The notes beneath the pieces are model-generated. The model ran no database searches. It was not told where the DNA came from and worked only from the letters and a program-made list of their open reading frames with translations. Source: a virus. From it: a stretch of DNA of 40,011 nt. The stretch spans positions 1 through 40,011 of the IMG/VR virus record IMGVR_UViG_3300027759_000178. The stretch is one strand, 5' to 3'. The position numbers and the translations under genes are program-made. Shown here one piece after another: positions 1-5,655 of the stretch. Each line of letters opens with the position of its first letter. Within the stretch, counting starts at the first letter, position 1.

Positions 1-88
1 CTTAAAATATCCTACTGCTGTAAGAAGCTATGAGATGTTTGTATCCGGTATCGAGTTGGAAGTACAACCAGTAACAGAAGAAGAATAA
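1..88 (+). CDS. 3' fragment of the small protein gene that is complete at 39784-39972
   Basis: This open frame has no start inside the left edge and ends with TAA at 86-88. It is the last 28 codons of the 62-residue protein that is complete at the right end, because the two regions are the same DNA in the circle. It should not be counted as a separate gene. The TTG start of the primase zinc-finger gene follows directly at position 90. Confidence 0.93.
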   Translation, partial: LKYPTAVRSYEMFVSGIELEVQPVTEEE

Positions 89-127
89 GTTGAATGATTT
101 TAGGATACGCCGTAGTAAAAGAAGTTT
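1..127. repeat. Left copy of 127-bp terminal direct repeat (circular overlap)
   Basis: Positions 1-127 are identical to 39885-40011. The overlap runs across the end of one gene and the start of the next without disturbing either. A length of exactly 127 equals the largest k-mer used by common de Bruijn assemblers, so this is most likely the assembly signature of a circular or circularly permuted molecule and not a biological terminal repeat. The unique circle is then 39,884 bp. Confidence 0.95.
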
Positions 128-452
128 TTCTTCTAGGGAATCTATACCAATAGAACCTGTTGTTGCTTACTACGGTGGGGAAACAAAAGAGGGAAAGAAT
201 GTAAGTGTGCGCTGCTTCTTACACGAGGACACTCGCAAGAGTGCAGTGATAGATACAGTTAAACAGGTTTACTTCTGTCATACTTGCGCTCAGGGTGGGG
301 ATGCAATCGCGCTTATTAAGATTAAAGAGGGAGTGGATTTTAAGGATGCTAAACTTATCGCAGGTAGAATCATTGAGAAGTCGGGCACTGGAATACTGCG
401 AGGGTCGGGATCAAAGAACAACAGAGTACCTAGAAGGACGTGGGATCTCTAG
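90..452 (+). CDS. Primase, CHC2 zinc-binding half (frame 1 of a split primase)
   Basis: The 120-residue product carries a DnaG-type CHC2 zinc finger: C42, H45, C63 and C66, in the context RCFLHED and YFCHTCAQGGD. This domain recognises template DNA for primer synthesis. Resemblance to primases fades after about residue 98, where the frame becomes an arginine/serine tail that looks like out-of-frame sequence. The catalytic Toprim half lies downstream in the +1 frame, so a +1 shift somewhere in about 373-415 would join both parts into one primase of roughly 300 residues. The start is TTG at 90, directly after the upstream stop; no in-frame ATG lies near it. Alternatives are two interacting proteins or a sequencing frameshift. 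Confidence 0.8.
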   Translation: MNDFRIRRSKRSFSSRESIPIEPVVAYYGGETKEGKNVSVRCFLHEDTRKSAVIDTVKQVYFCHTCAQGGDAIALIKIKEGVDFKDAKLIAGRIIEKSGTGILRGSGSKNNRVPRRTWDL

Positions 453-1002
453 TCAGATAGCAGATAACAAGTGGCTTGGAACTATTATCAACAACCATCC
501 AGGACACGAAGGCCATCAAGGATGGCTATCAATTCCTTATGTAACTTTATCTGGAACAGTAGCTGGATATAAGTTCCGCAGATTAGATGATGGTTCACCA
601 AAGTATGGCTCACCTACTGGACAGAAGACTCATCTCTATAATGTTACAGATATAGATAAGGATTCAGATATTATAGTTCTTTGCGAGGGTGAGTTAGATA
701 CGATTGTTTGCTCTGAGCTGTTAGATATACCAGCAGTAGGTTGTCCTGGGGTAGCCAGTTGGAAGCCACACTATGTAAAGATGTTAGAAGGGTATAGAAG
801 TATTTTAATTGTTGGAGATAATGATTTGAAAGATGACGGCTCTAATCCTGGGCAGGACTTTGCTAAGCGTGTCGCAGGTGAATTGCAGAACACTACCATT
901 ATACTATTACCGGCAGGAATGGACATAACGGATTGCTACCTGCAAGAAGGTAAGGAGCGCACTCGTGAGCGGTTGGGATTCCAGTGGAACAAAAGCGAGT
1001 GA
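295..1002 (+). CDS. Primase, Toprim catalytic half (frame 2 of a split primase)
   Basis: The frame contains a Toprim domain: the acidic turn LCEGELDT at about residues 125-132 and the DxD-type motif VGDNDLKDDG at about 173-182, which bind the catalytic metal in DnaG-type primases. A segment EYLEGRGISSQIADNKWLG upstream resembles the start of the primase catalytic core. The first 35-40 residues from GTG 295 look like nonsense, because they overlap the zinc-finger gene in another frame. The protein therefore either starts internally (TTG 373 is possible but has a weak ribosome site) or is made by +1 frameshifting from the gene starting at 90. It works with the helicase-like ATPase and clamp-like protein encoded elsewhere. 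Confidence 0.82.
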   Translation: MGMQSRLLRLKREWILRMLNLSQVESLRSRALEYCEGRDQRTTEYLEGRGISSQIADNKWLGTIINNHPGHEGHQGWLSIPYVTLSGTVAGYKFRRLDDGSPKYGSPTGQKTHLYNVTDIDKDSDIIVLCEGELDTIVCSELLDIPAVGCPGVASWKPHYVKMLEGYRSILIVGDNDLKDDGSNPGQDFAKRVAGELQNTTIILLPAGMDITDCYLQEGKERTRERLGFQWNKSE

Positions 1003-1075
1003 TGATGGAAGCGATCAGAATCCTGAATGGATTGGGCTTTACAGTAATCCAAGCAGACCTAGAGCAAGGACAATT

Positions 1076-1393
1076 ATGGATACAGATTCCCCCAGTACGC
1101 CATTAACAGATCATCCTGCGGTATTAACCTTTCGTAATGATGGAGTATCAACTGAAGATCTAGTGTCCTTTGTTGAATCCTTTGCCTCACTTAGATCAAG
1201 TCGTATCTCCGGTATTGGTGCTAGAGAATACTCAGGTCGTGGTAATCAAAGGTTTGAGAAGTACACACTTGAAGATACAGTGCGTGAGTTAGTTGAAGAG
1301 TTGGCAGATGCCAGTAACTACATAGATTTCTTAGCAATTAAGATCCTATCTCTGGTGAAAGTCACAAAGGATTCAGGTATAGATTGTGACTGA
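1076..1393 (+). CDS. Conserved actinophage-type small protein, function unknown
   Basis: The product has 105 residues from ATG 1076, which has AAGGA five bases upstream. A longer GTG start at 965 would overlap the Toprim gene and lacks a ribosome site. The C-terminal half has the pattern SRISGIGAREYSGRG, then FEKYTLEDTVRELVEELADASNY, which is split here by position as residues about 54-95. The acidic helix with EELAD recalls the second metal-binding helix of MazG-like pyrophosphohydrolases, but the first helix motif is not clear, so no function is assigned. The gene overlaps the next one by 8 bases. Confidence 0.72.
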   Translation: MDTDSPSTPLTDHPAVLTFRNDGVSTEDLVSFVESFASLRSSRISGIGAREYSGRGNQRFEKYTLEDTVRELVEELADASNYIDFLAIKILSLVKVTKDSGIDCD

Positions 1394-2024
1394 CAAACCC
1401 TTTCCAGAAGGGGTGTCGGAGGCTATCTACGGTGTAGTTCTAACTGTCTATCGTAGGTATAATAAGTGGACTGAACGCGATGATATGATGCAAGAGGCTT
1501 GGGCTTGGGCCACCTCTCGCCACCAACAGATAGTAGATGCTACCTCCGAACCAGATCCAGAGATCCGTAAGCATAATGAACGCCGGTTATGGTGGCAATT
1601 AAAGAGAGTGTGCGAGCGTTATGCTCGTAAGGAGAAGGCAGCTAAGTCTGGCTATGTATCTGGTGATGAATACTTCTATGAAACTTCTACCCTGGCACAG
1701 ATGTTGCCACATATCCTTAGTCATATCTTTGATGGTGCGATCTTAGAGCAAGCACAACAGTTAGTAGATGATGGCACTCCAAGGCACACCTCTGCACCAG
1801 CAGAAGGTAGAGGGTTACTTGCTATGCTGATTGATATCAAGCGTGGCTATGAAATGATGGAAGATAAAGATAAGACTTTGTTGGCGGCTAGGTATCACGA
1901 GAACCTAACCTTAGAGAAGGTTGCTGAACGGTTTGAATGTTCTACCTCAACAGCAGATCGCCGTTGCGAGAGCGCACTGCGCTCACTTCAAAGAATTTTA
2001 GGCGGAGATAACCCTTGGCAATAA
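1386..2024 (+). CDS. Sigma-70 region 4-like HTH protein
   Basis: The 212-residue product ends in a helix-turn-helix of sigma factor region 4 type at about residues 163-207, with the core LTLEKVAERFECSTSTADRR following DKTLLAARYHEN. The N-terminal half is rich in aromatic residues (about residues 20-50, WTERDDMMQEAWAWATSRH), as in sigma region 2 of phage and ECF-like proteins. It may direct host RNA polymerase to phage promoters or act as another DNA-binding regulator. The start is GTG 1386, overlapping the preceding stop. The gene lies in the replication unit between the primase and a nuclease-like gene. Confidence 0.72.
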   Translation: MTDKPFPEGVSEAIYGVVLTVYRRYNKWTERDDMMQEAWAWATSRHQQIVDATSEPDPEIRKHNERRLWWQLKRVCERYARKEKAAKSGYVSGDEYFYETSTLAQMLPHILSHIFDGAILEQAQQLVDDGTPRHTSAPAEGRGLLAMLIDIKRGYEMMEDKDKTLLAARYHENLTLEKVAERFECSTSTADRRCESALRSLQRILGGDNPWQ

Positions 2025-2419
2025 TGAAAGAGGCAGAGCTATTCCAGTATCTCAAAGATAGTCACTATCCAGATCTTGTCAAGTCTGAAGGTACTTACGA
2101 TACCTTTGATTGCATTACTGAACAGTTCAAGATGTATATTGAATTAAAATCTAGGCGTACTCATTACCCTACCTTGTTGATTGAGAAGATTAAGTATGAC
2201 AACTTGATCCTTGCAGCCGGAGCTAGGCAACTCGCTCCTTGGTATATCAACTCCACACCGGAGGGTGTATGGGCCTTCCACCTCACTCCAGAGATAGAGA
2301 TCCCTTGGAGTACGCAGTATCTGCCAGTAACTACAGATTTCGCTAACAAATCTAAGATAGATAAGATGGTGGGCTTCCTGCCATTAGAGGCAGGAGTGCA
2401 GTTAGATGCCAGTATATGA
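2015..2419 (+). CDS. PD-(D/E)XK nuclease-like protein
   Basis: The 134-residue product has the spacing YDTFDC then MYIELKSRR (residues about 28-48), which fits the D...ExK active site of the PD-(D/E)XK fold. The rest is a mixed alpha/beta chain rich in aromatic residues. Two starts are possible: TTG 2015 with GGCGGAG a few bases upstream, or ATG 2024 overlapping the previous stop (TAATG). The substrate cannot be told from sequence. It is the second-last gene of the rightward replication unit. Confidence 0.6.
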   Translation: MAIMKEAELFQYLKDSHYPDLVKSEGTYDTFDCITEQFKMYIELKSRRTHYPTLLIEKIKYDNLILAAGARQLAPWYINSTPEGVWAFHLTPEIEIPWSTQYLPVTTDFANKSKIDKMVGFLPLEAGVQLDASI

Positions 2420-2582
2420 ATATAAGTGTGACTTCTGCGCCAGCAGATTAGAAGTTGAACGATCCTTCGATAGTGAAGCTGGATCTCCTACCTGTAGAGA
2501 TTGCGGGATACTTATGTCGCGTGTTTGGCACTCACCACAGATTAAGTTTAACGGTCCTGGGTTCTACTCTACAGACAATTAA
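2406..2582 (+). CDS. FmdB-type zinc-ribbon microprotein
   Basis: This is a 58-residue protein beginning MPVYEYKCDFC, with paired cysteines C8/C11 and C30/C33 and the C-terminal signature FNGPGFYSTD. Both ends match the FmdB putative regulatory zinc-ribbon family very well. It overlaps the end of the nuclease-like gene by 14 bases and is the last gene before the terminator. A role in transcription or DNA binding is usually inferred for the family but not established. Confidence 0.88.
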   Translation: MPVYEYKCDFCASRLEVERSFDSEAGSPTCRDCGILMSRVWHSPQIKFNGPGFYSTDN

Positions 2583-2583
2583 A

Positions 2584-2617
2584 AAAGGCTCCGAAAGGGG
2601 TAGTAAACGGAGCCTTT
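2584..2617. terminator. Bidirectional rho-independent terminator between convergent units
   Basis: AAAGGCTCCG (2584-2593) pairs perfectly with CGGAGCCTTT (2608-2617) around a 14-base loop. The rightward transcript ends in TTTATTTTAT. The leftward transcript, arriving from the opposite strand, ends in a run of six U from the A-tract at 2581-2586. It starts directly after the FmdB-like stop codon and separates the rightward replication unit from the leftward unit. Confidence 0.92.
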
Positions 2618-2620
2618 ATT

Positions 2621-2661
2621 TTATAGTGGAGCGGAAAGGGTTTAACGCTACAACACTATAA
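2621..2661. other. Second nested inverted repeat beside the terminator
   Basis: TTATAGTG (2621-2628) is complementary to CACTATAA (2654-2661), with a nested AGCG/CGCT pair (2630-2633 and 2646-2649) inside. It lies in the 100-base gap between the two convergent units. There is no strong U-tract, so it may only protect an RNA end or be a weak second terminator. Confidence 0.45.
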
Positions 2662-2681
2662 ACCTATCATATCATACTATT

Positions 2682-3101
2682 TCAGTACCATCGGTGCTTG
2701 GAAAAGAACGCCCAACTTCGGCAGGGAGTTCGATATCTTCGTTCAATGTATCTAAGACCGTGAAGAATTTGAATCTCAGCTCGTCTATCCTTCTCTCTAA
2801 GTCGTTGAGCAATTCCGAAAGCGCTTGATCTTGGGTTATCCGACTTTGAATCAAACCTACTTTCAGCGGTCCAAAGGGACTTGAGGCAAGTCCACTCTCG
2901 CCCTCGCCACCCCCATCCAGCACTCGCAAATAACTTGGCAGTTCTCTCATTAGCCTTCCTTTCCTCCGGTGTATCGTGTTTGGATTCCTTTACAATCTTT
3001 TTAGGAGCAGGGATCGCCCTCTCCTTCTCCCCCGCGTGGGGGAGTAACGCAATAATTGAAGTTATTATCAGTAATCCTGACAATAATAGCCTAGCTCTCA
3101 T
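2682..3101 (-). CDS. Lytic transglycosylase with signal peptide
   Basis: The 139-residue product starts with a basic-hydrophobic segment (MRARLLLSGLLIITSIIALL), a likely signal peptide or membrane anchor. The catalytic domain shows LWTAESRFD with the presumed catalytic glutamate E80, then NPRSSAFGIAQ, GLRYIERRYRTPCRSW and a terminal HRWY. This is the layout of small actinobacterial SLT-type transglycosylases, which cleave the glycan strands of peptidoglycan. C72 and C127 could form a disulphide outside the cell. It is the last gene of the leftward unit, coupled to the previous gene by an ATGA overlap, and lies far from the M15 endolysin/holin cassette. Confidence 0.85.
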   Translation of the reverse strand: MRARLLLSGLLIITSIIALLPHAGEKERAIPAPKKIVKESKHDTPEERKANERTAKLFASAGWGWRGREWTCLKSLWTAESRFDSKSDNPRSSAFGIAQRLREKDRRAEIQILHGLRYIERRYRTPCRSWAFFSKHRWY

Positions 3102-3331
3102 CTGCCTCTACCTTGCGCTATTGCTTGCCGGACTATATGAGTCAGGTCAATAGTGTCGCTAGGTGGAGCTAAGTGGTCGCTAGGCCACGCAGTTACTACG
3201 ATCTTAACCTCTCGGTTACGATTAAATATCTCTATCGCATCAGCAGGATTTAGCCCTCTCCAGAGAGGCTTATCGCCCTCCCCTACAATCTCATACTGAA
3301 GCGTTGCTGGTGGTATTAGTATCTGGCGCAT
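3098..3331 (-). CDS. Small protein of unknown function
   Basis: The 77-residue product is not recognised. ATG 3331 has a strong ribosome site (GAGGGAGGATA), and its TGA overlaps the transglycosylase start, so the two are translationally coupled. It has no membrane segment or cysteine motif. The 5' end overlaps the preceding gene by 41 bases. Confidence 0.72.
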   Translation of the reverse strand: MRQILIPPATLQYEIVGEGDKPLWRGLNPADAIEIFNRNREVKIVVTAWPSDHLAPPSDTIDLTHIVRQAIAQGRGR

Positions 3332-3488
3332 TATCCTCCCTCTTACTATTTCTTAACGCTAGGAATATAGCCATACTCTTTAGTTCGATCAACGCCTTCT
3401 CACTCTCCTGTTCCTCCATAAGTTTAATAGCATTAAACTGGTGGAGTCTGCTTTTAGCCATTAAGTATTCTGCCGTTGGATCACTCAT
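3291..3488 (-). CDS. Small helical protein of unknown function
   Basis: The 65 residues are mostly helix-forming and charged (EYLMAKSRLHQFNAIKLMEEQ). The ATG at 3488 overlaps the stop of the preceding gene (ATGAGTGA). The pattern AKSRLHQ...AIKLMEEQESEKAL resembles short helical phage proteins, but no family can be named. It overlaps its downstream neighbour by 41 bases in another frame. Confidence 0.65.
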   Translation of the reverse strand: MSDPTAEYLMAKSRLHQFNAIKLMEEQESEKALIELKSMAIFLALRNSKREDNAPDTNTTSNASV

Positions 3489-3636
3489 TTACTGGACAAT
3501 CGGTATAAGGGTTTTCATTACCTTCATTATCCTCGCAACTACACCAGTTAAATCTTTCAACCTGAGTAGTGTGAGTAAGCTCTAGTAACTCTCCCCAACT
3601 CATTGATTCTTGACTTCGATCAATTAAATTACTCAT
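3481..3636 (-). CDS. Microprotein with C-x-C motif
   Basis: A 51-residue product starting MSNLIDRSQESMSWGELL and ending NENPYTDCPVNE. It has WCSCED at residues 31-36 and a third cysteine near the end, so it may bind a metal. AAGAAGGG precedes ATG 3636. It overlaps the genes on both sides by 8 bases, which argues for a real, co-translated gene. Confidence 0.68.
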   Translation of the reverse strand: MSNLIDRSQESMSWGELLELTHTTQVERFNWCSCEDNEGNENPYTDCPVNE

Positions 3637-3757
3637 TTTCTAACCCTTCTTTATAGGTTCGATCTGGATCTTCTCCACAGCTACACCACTTACCTTCATT
3701 ACCGCAATCGTTACAGGTATCTGCCTTGCCTCTTGCTTCATCATCTTCAAGATACAT
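3629..3757 (-). CDS. Zinc-ribbon microprotein
   Basis: A 42-residue acidic product with CNDC (residues 15-18) and WCSC (24-27), a minimal zinc-binding four-cysteine arrangement. Start ATG 3757 forms TAATG with the preceding stop; the 3' end overlaps the next start. It shares the WCSCxE element with its downstream neighbour, which suggests the two are related. Function unknown. Confidence 0.68.
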   Translation of the reverse strand: MYLEDDEARGKADTCNDCGNEGKWCSCGEDPDRTYKEGLENE

Positions 3758-3912
3758 TACGCAATCGCCCTACCCCTCTTTGCTAGTAGCTCGTAGCAAT
3801 CCTCACAGATTGCCCTATCCTCACCAGTAAACCAATTTTCACTGATGTTATTACAATCGTCGCAGGTAATAGTATCCCCGCAACCTATAATAAACTCATA
3901 TTTATTGCTCAT
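3757..3912 (-). CDS. Zinc-ribbon microprotein
   Basis: A 51-residue product with CDDC (residues 17-20) and CEDC (36-39), consistent with a single zinc site. ATG 3912 overlaps the end of the preceding gene; the stop forms TAATG with the following gene. No family name is supported. Confidence 0.7.
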   Translation of the reverse strand: MSNKYEFIIGCGDTITCDDCNNISENWFTGEDRAICEDCYELLAKRGRAIA

Positions 3913-4054
3913 TATTCGCCCTCTCATAATCTACTATTGCCCAAACATCATTAAGAATAGCGTTCTGCCACTCTCCACAATACTCACAAGAATAATCTGT
4001 ATTTATTGTAGATAGCACTAGCCCACGCAATCCACAGAATCTACATTTATCCAT
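3902..4054 (-). CDS. Zinc-ribbon microprotein
   Basis: A 50-residue product beginning MDKCRFCGLRG, with a second pair CEYC at about residues 24-27. The start at 4054 forms TAATG with the upstream stop and follows a GAGGGCGAG ribosome site. A longer frame from 4117 would run through the upstream gene and is not preferred. The cysteine pairs suggest a zinc ribbon; the target is unknown. Confidence 0.72.
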   Translation of the reverse strand: MDKCRFCGLRGLVLSTINTDYSCEYCGEWQNAILNDVWAIVDYERANNEQ

Positions 4055-4245
4055 TACTCGCCCTCTCTCTCTGGTAGTTCGATCTTGCCCAATGCCTCTC
4101 CTAAAGCGGTTCGCCAATGCGAACCCTCTCCGGTAGCGATCGGTAGCTTATCTAACGCTTCATCTAGCGGGTCGAATATGGATACGCTACTCCACTTCTC
4201 CCCGCGCTCTATTACTACGATTAAGGCACATTGAATCTCGCTCAT
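4054..4245 (-). CDS. Small protein of unknown function
   Basis: A 63-residue product with a beta-rich start (IQCALIVVIERGEKWSSVSIF) and an acidic end. It is joined to both neighbours by TAATG overlaps. The last codons contain GAGAGAGGGCGAG, which serves as ribosome site for the next gene. Not recognised. Confidence 0.72.
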   Translation of the reverse strand: MSEIQCALIVVIERGEKWSSVSIFDPLDEALDKLPIATGEGSHWRTALGEALGKIELPEREGE

Positions 4246-4418
4246 TACGCACTCACCTTCTCTTCAAAGATAGTATCTATAACATCTACACTATCTGGCT
4301 CTTCTCCTTGGATCTCTTTCAAGAATATATCCTGAGCTTGATCTAAACTATCGGCTTCAATTTCCCTGCACCAATAGTTATTTACTCTCTCATAATAATC
4401 AATAGTGAAAGTAGCCAT
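4245..4418 (-). CDS. AdSxeeA-type mini-domain protein (paralogue 1)
   Basis: A 57-residue product with beta-strand then IEADSLDQAQDIFL, the short 'AdS-x-eeA' helix start seen also in the next two leftward genes and in the gene at 39784. The pattern resembles DpnD/PcfM-like mini-domains. Start ATG 4418 follows GGTGAGTGCG and overlaps the previous stop (TAATG). The C-terminus KVSA is encoded by the ribosome-site bases of the next gene. Function unknown. Confidence 0.72.
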   Translation of the reverse strand: MATFTIDYYERVNNYWCREIEADSLDQAQDIFLKEIQGEEPDSVDVIDTIFEEKVSA

Positions 4419-4582
4419 TACGCACTCACCTCCCCTAATAGCTCTACTGTTTCCTCGGTAACATAATAGGCTTTACCTTTATCTCCATAAGAAGGATACA
4501 TAGGCAGAGATCCCTCTGCCTCTTCTGCTGAGTTAGCCCTTACTTCGATCACTTGCTCTACGCTGAACTTATAGGTATTCAT
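4418..4582 (-). CDS. AdSxeeA-type mini-domain protein (paralogue 2)
   Basis: A 54-residue product starting MNTYKFSVEQVIEVRANSAEEAEGSL. The RANSAEEA element matches IEADSAEQA of the neighbour at 4582-4737. The ATG at 4582 forms TAATG with the upstream stop; a longer in-frame start at 4624 lies inside the upstream gene and is not favoured. It ends in EVSA for the same ribosome-site reason as its neighbours. Confidence 0.72.
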   Translation of the reverse strand: MNTYKFSVEQVIEVRANSAEEAEGSLPMYPSYGDKGKAYYVTEETVELLGEVSA

Positions 4583-4737
4583 TACTCCCCCTCTATTGTT
4601 ATATCTGCTATATCGCATAGCCAATTTACATTAGCTTCATTGATAAGGTTACGCGCCTTATCCCTCGCTTGCTCTGCTGAGTCGGCTTCGATATTAGTGC
4701 CGTACTCAATAGATACTGTCATAATATATTCTGGCAT
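4582..4737 (-). CDS. AdSxeeA-type mini-domain protein (paralogue 3)
   Basis: A 51-residue product, MPEYIMTVSIEYG then IEADSAEQARDKARN. The beta-strand followed by the AdSxEqA helix start is the same fold signature as the two genes downstream. The start has the leftward unit's typical ribosome site AAGGGGTA. It is the first gene after RNA element A. Confidence 0.74.
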   Translation of the reverse strand: MPEYIMTVSIEYGTNIEADSAEQARDKARNLINEANVNWLCDIADITIEGE

Positions 4738-4761
4738 ATCTACCCCTTACCCTGCTCTCTC

Positions 4762-4841
4762 CCTCTCCCACTATGGGAGCTGGTCGTAACCATAAGGCTA
4801 CGCTCTAAGGCTAGGATAATCAACTACCCTAGCCCTAGCGT
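4762..4841 (-). ncRNA. Structured 5'-UTR RNA element, copy A
   Basis: On the leftward transcript this 80-nt element has a long hairpin (arms 4800-4815 and 4828-4841, 12-nt loop) followed by a short one (CTCCCA/TGGGAG, 4765-4779). Copy B at 6281-6360 aligns without any gap. The outer ACGCT/AGCGT pairs, the loop and the short hairpin are conserved, while most of the nine inner pairs differ with pairing kept; one pair here becomes G-U only in the leftward RNA. It sits between the genes at 4848 and 4737, just before the AAGGGGTA ribosome site. Confidence 0.7.
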
Positions 4842-4847
4842 GTAATC

Positions 4848-5183
4848 TTATGCGCTTACCTTCTCCTTCTCTAGGAGCTGATCTACTAGCTCCCGTACCA
4901 TATATAGAGCCTTATTATGGTGAGAGATTAAGTGTTGATAGTTATATCGCGTAGCGATAGCAGTATTTATTAGCTTATTAAGATCAGTATGGAGCCTATG
5001 CTTCTCAAAATAGATCCCCGTAGTACCGGAGGGTTCAACGATACACTCGCTAATTACGCTCCAGTAAGCCTTCTTGACCCTATCGTGAGATGTATATACC
5101 TTCACGCGGTAGGCTCCTAGAGTATAGGTATCGGTGATCTTACGGTGAGCGTCATTACTTATCTGATTATAAATTACTTCCAT
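4848..5183 (-). CDS. Protein of unknown function
   Basis: A 111-residue product, beta-rich at the start (RVKVYTSHDRVKKAYWSVISE) and helical at the end (ALYMVRELVDQLLEKEK). Not recognised. It ends in KVSA. ATG 5183 overlaps the upstream stop. RNA element A follows seven bases after its stop, so the element could also act as its 3' end. Confidence 0.75.
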   Translation of the reverse strand: MEVIYNQISNDAHRKITDTYTLGAYRVKVYTSHDRVKKAYWSVISECIVEPSGTTGIYFEKHRLHTDLNKLINTAIATRYNYQHLISHHNKALYMVRELVDQLLEKEKVSA

Positions 5184-5401
5184 TAGGCACTCACCGGCTC
5201 TGGTACGGATAGCCCGAAGATGAACCCTCCGCCATTACCTTCAGGATCTTGGGAGATCTCGATCTGCCCCGTATCTCCATTAGCGAACCTAACGGTGAAG
5301 GTAGGGAAGCCTTCTCCCTCCTCTCCCTCCATACCGCAATAGGCGAGTATTCTCGCTCCTACTAGGGAGGTATAATACTTATTCCAGTATTCATTACTCA
5401 T
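5183..5401 (-). CDS. Small protein of unknown function
   Basis: A 72-residue product containing FPTFTVRFANGDTGQIEISQD, probably a small beta barrel or sheet, and a glycine-rich segment (GNGGGFIFG). It ends in PVSA with GGTGAGTGCC as the ribosome site of the next gene. ATG 5401 forms TAATG with the preceding stop. Function unknown. Confidence 0.74.
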   Translation of the reverse strand: MSNEYWNKYYTSLVGARILAYCGMEGEEGEGFPTFTVRFANGDTGQIEISQDPEGNGGGFIFGLSVPEPVSA

Positions 5402-5571
5402 TACTTGCCCTCCTTCTCTAACTTATATTCAAGTAGCTTCCGATAGGTAGCGCAAGAGCAACTCTCTTGTAAATAGTCCTGCGCGGTATCGTACTCATCA
5501 CCGGTCAATAAAATACCGGCTTCACTCATTAGATCCTCCAGATCTTGCAACTCGCAAGTGATATTACTCAT
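5401..5571 (-). CDS. Microprotein with C-x-C
   Basis: A 56-residue acidic helical product starting MSNITCELQDLEDLMSEAG and containing ESCSCATYRKLLEYKLEKEGK. ATG 5571 has the strong site AAGGGGTAAGTA. It lies directly downstream of the large hairpin at 5588-5650. Function unknown. Confidence 0.72.
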   Translation of the reverse strand: MSNITCELQDLEDLMSEAGILLTGDEYDTAQDYLQESCSCATYRKLLEYKLEKEGK

Positions 5572-5587
5572 TACTTACCCCTTATCT

Positions 5588-5650
5588 ATTCTCCAGCTAA
5601 CTATTAGAAGGAGAATACCCTCCACTAGAGCTATCTAGTGAAGGATATTC
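5588..5650 (-). promoter_or_regulatory. 17-bp leader hairpin with an alternative pairing
   Basis: On the leftward RNA the arms at 5650-5634 and 5629-5613 form 17 uninterrupted pairs around a 4-base loop. Two of the pairs are G-U, allowed only in leftward RNA. A second possible stem, 5616-5610 with 5594-5588, shares four bases with the first, so the two structures compete. The element begins five bases after the clamp-like gene stop and ends beside the ribosome site of the next gene. It could be an attenuator, a processing site or a stability element. Confidence 0.65.
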
Positions 5651-5655
5651 CCGCG

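Noticed and set aside
1-127. Biological direct terminal repeat
   Set aside because: Length equals a standard assembler k-mer and the repeat cuts through genes; an assembly overlap explains it better.
2455-2661. Rightward 68-residue frame over the end of the left unit
   Set aside because: It overlaps the clear FmdB-like gene in another frame and runs through the terminator hairpin.
2672-2950. Leftward 92-residue frame
   Set aside because: It lies inside the transglycosylase gene in another frame and has no ribosome site or motif.
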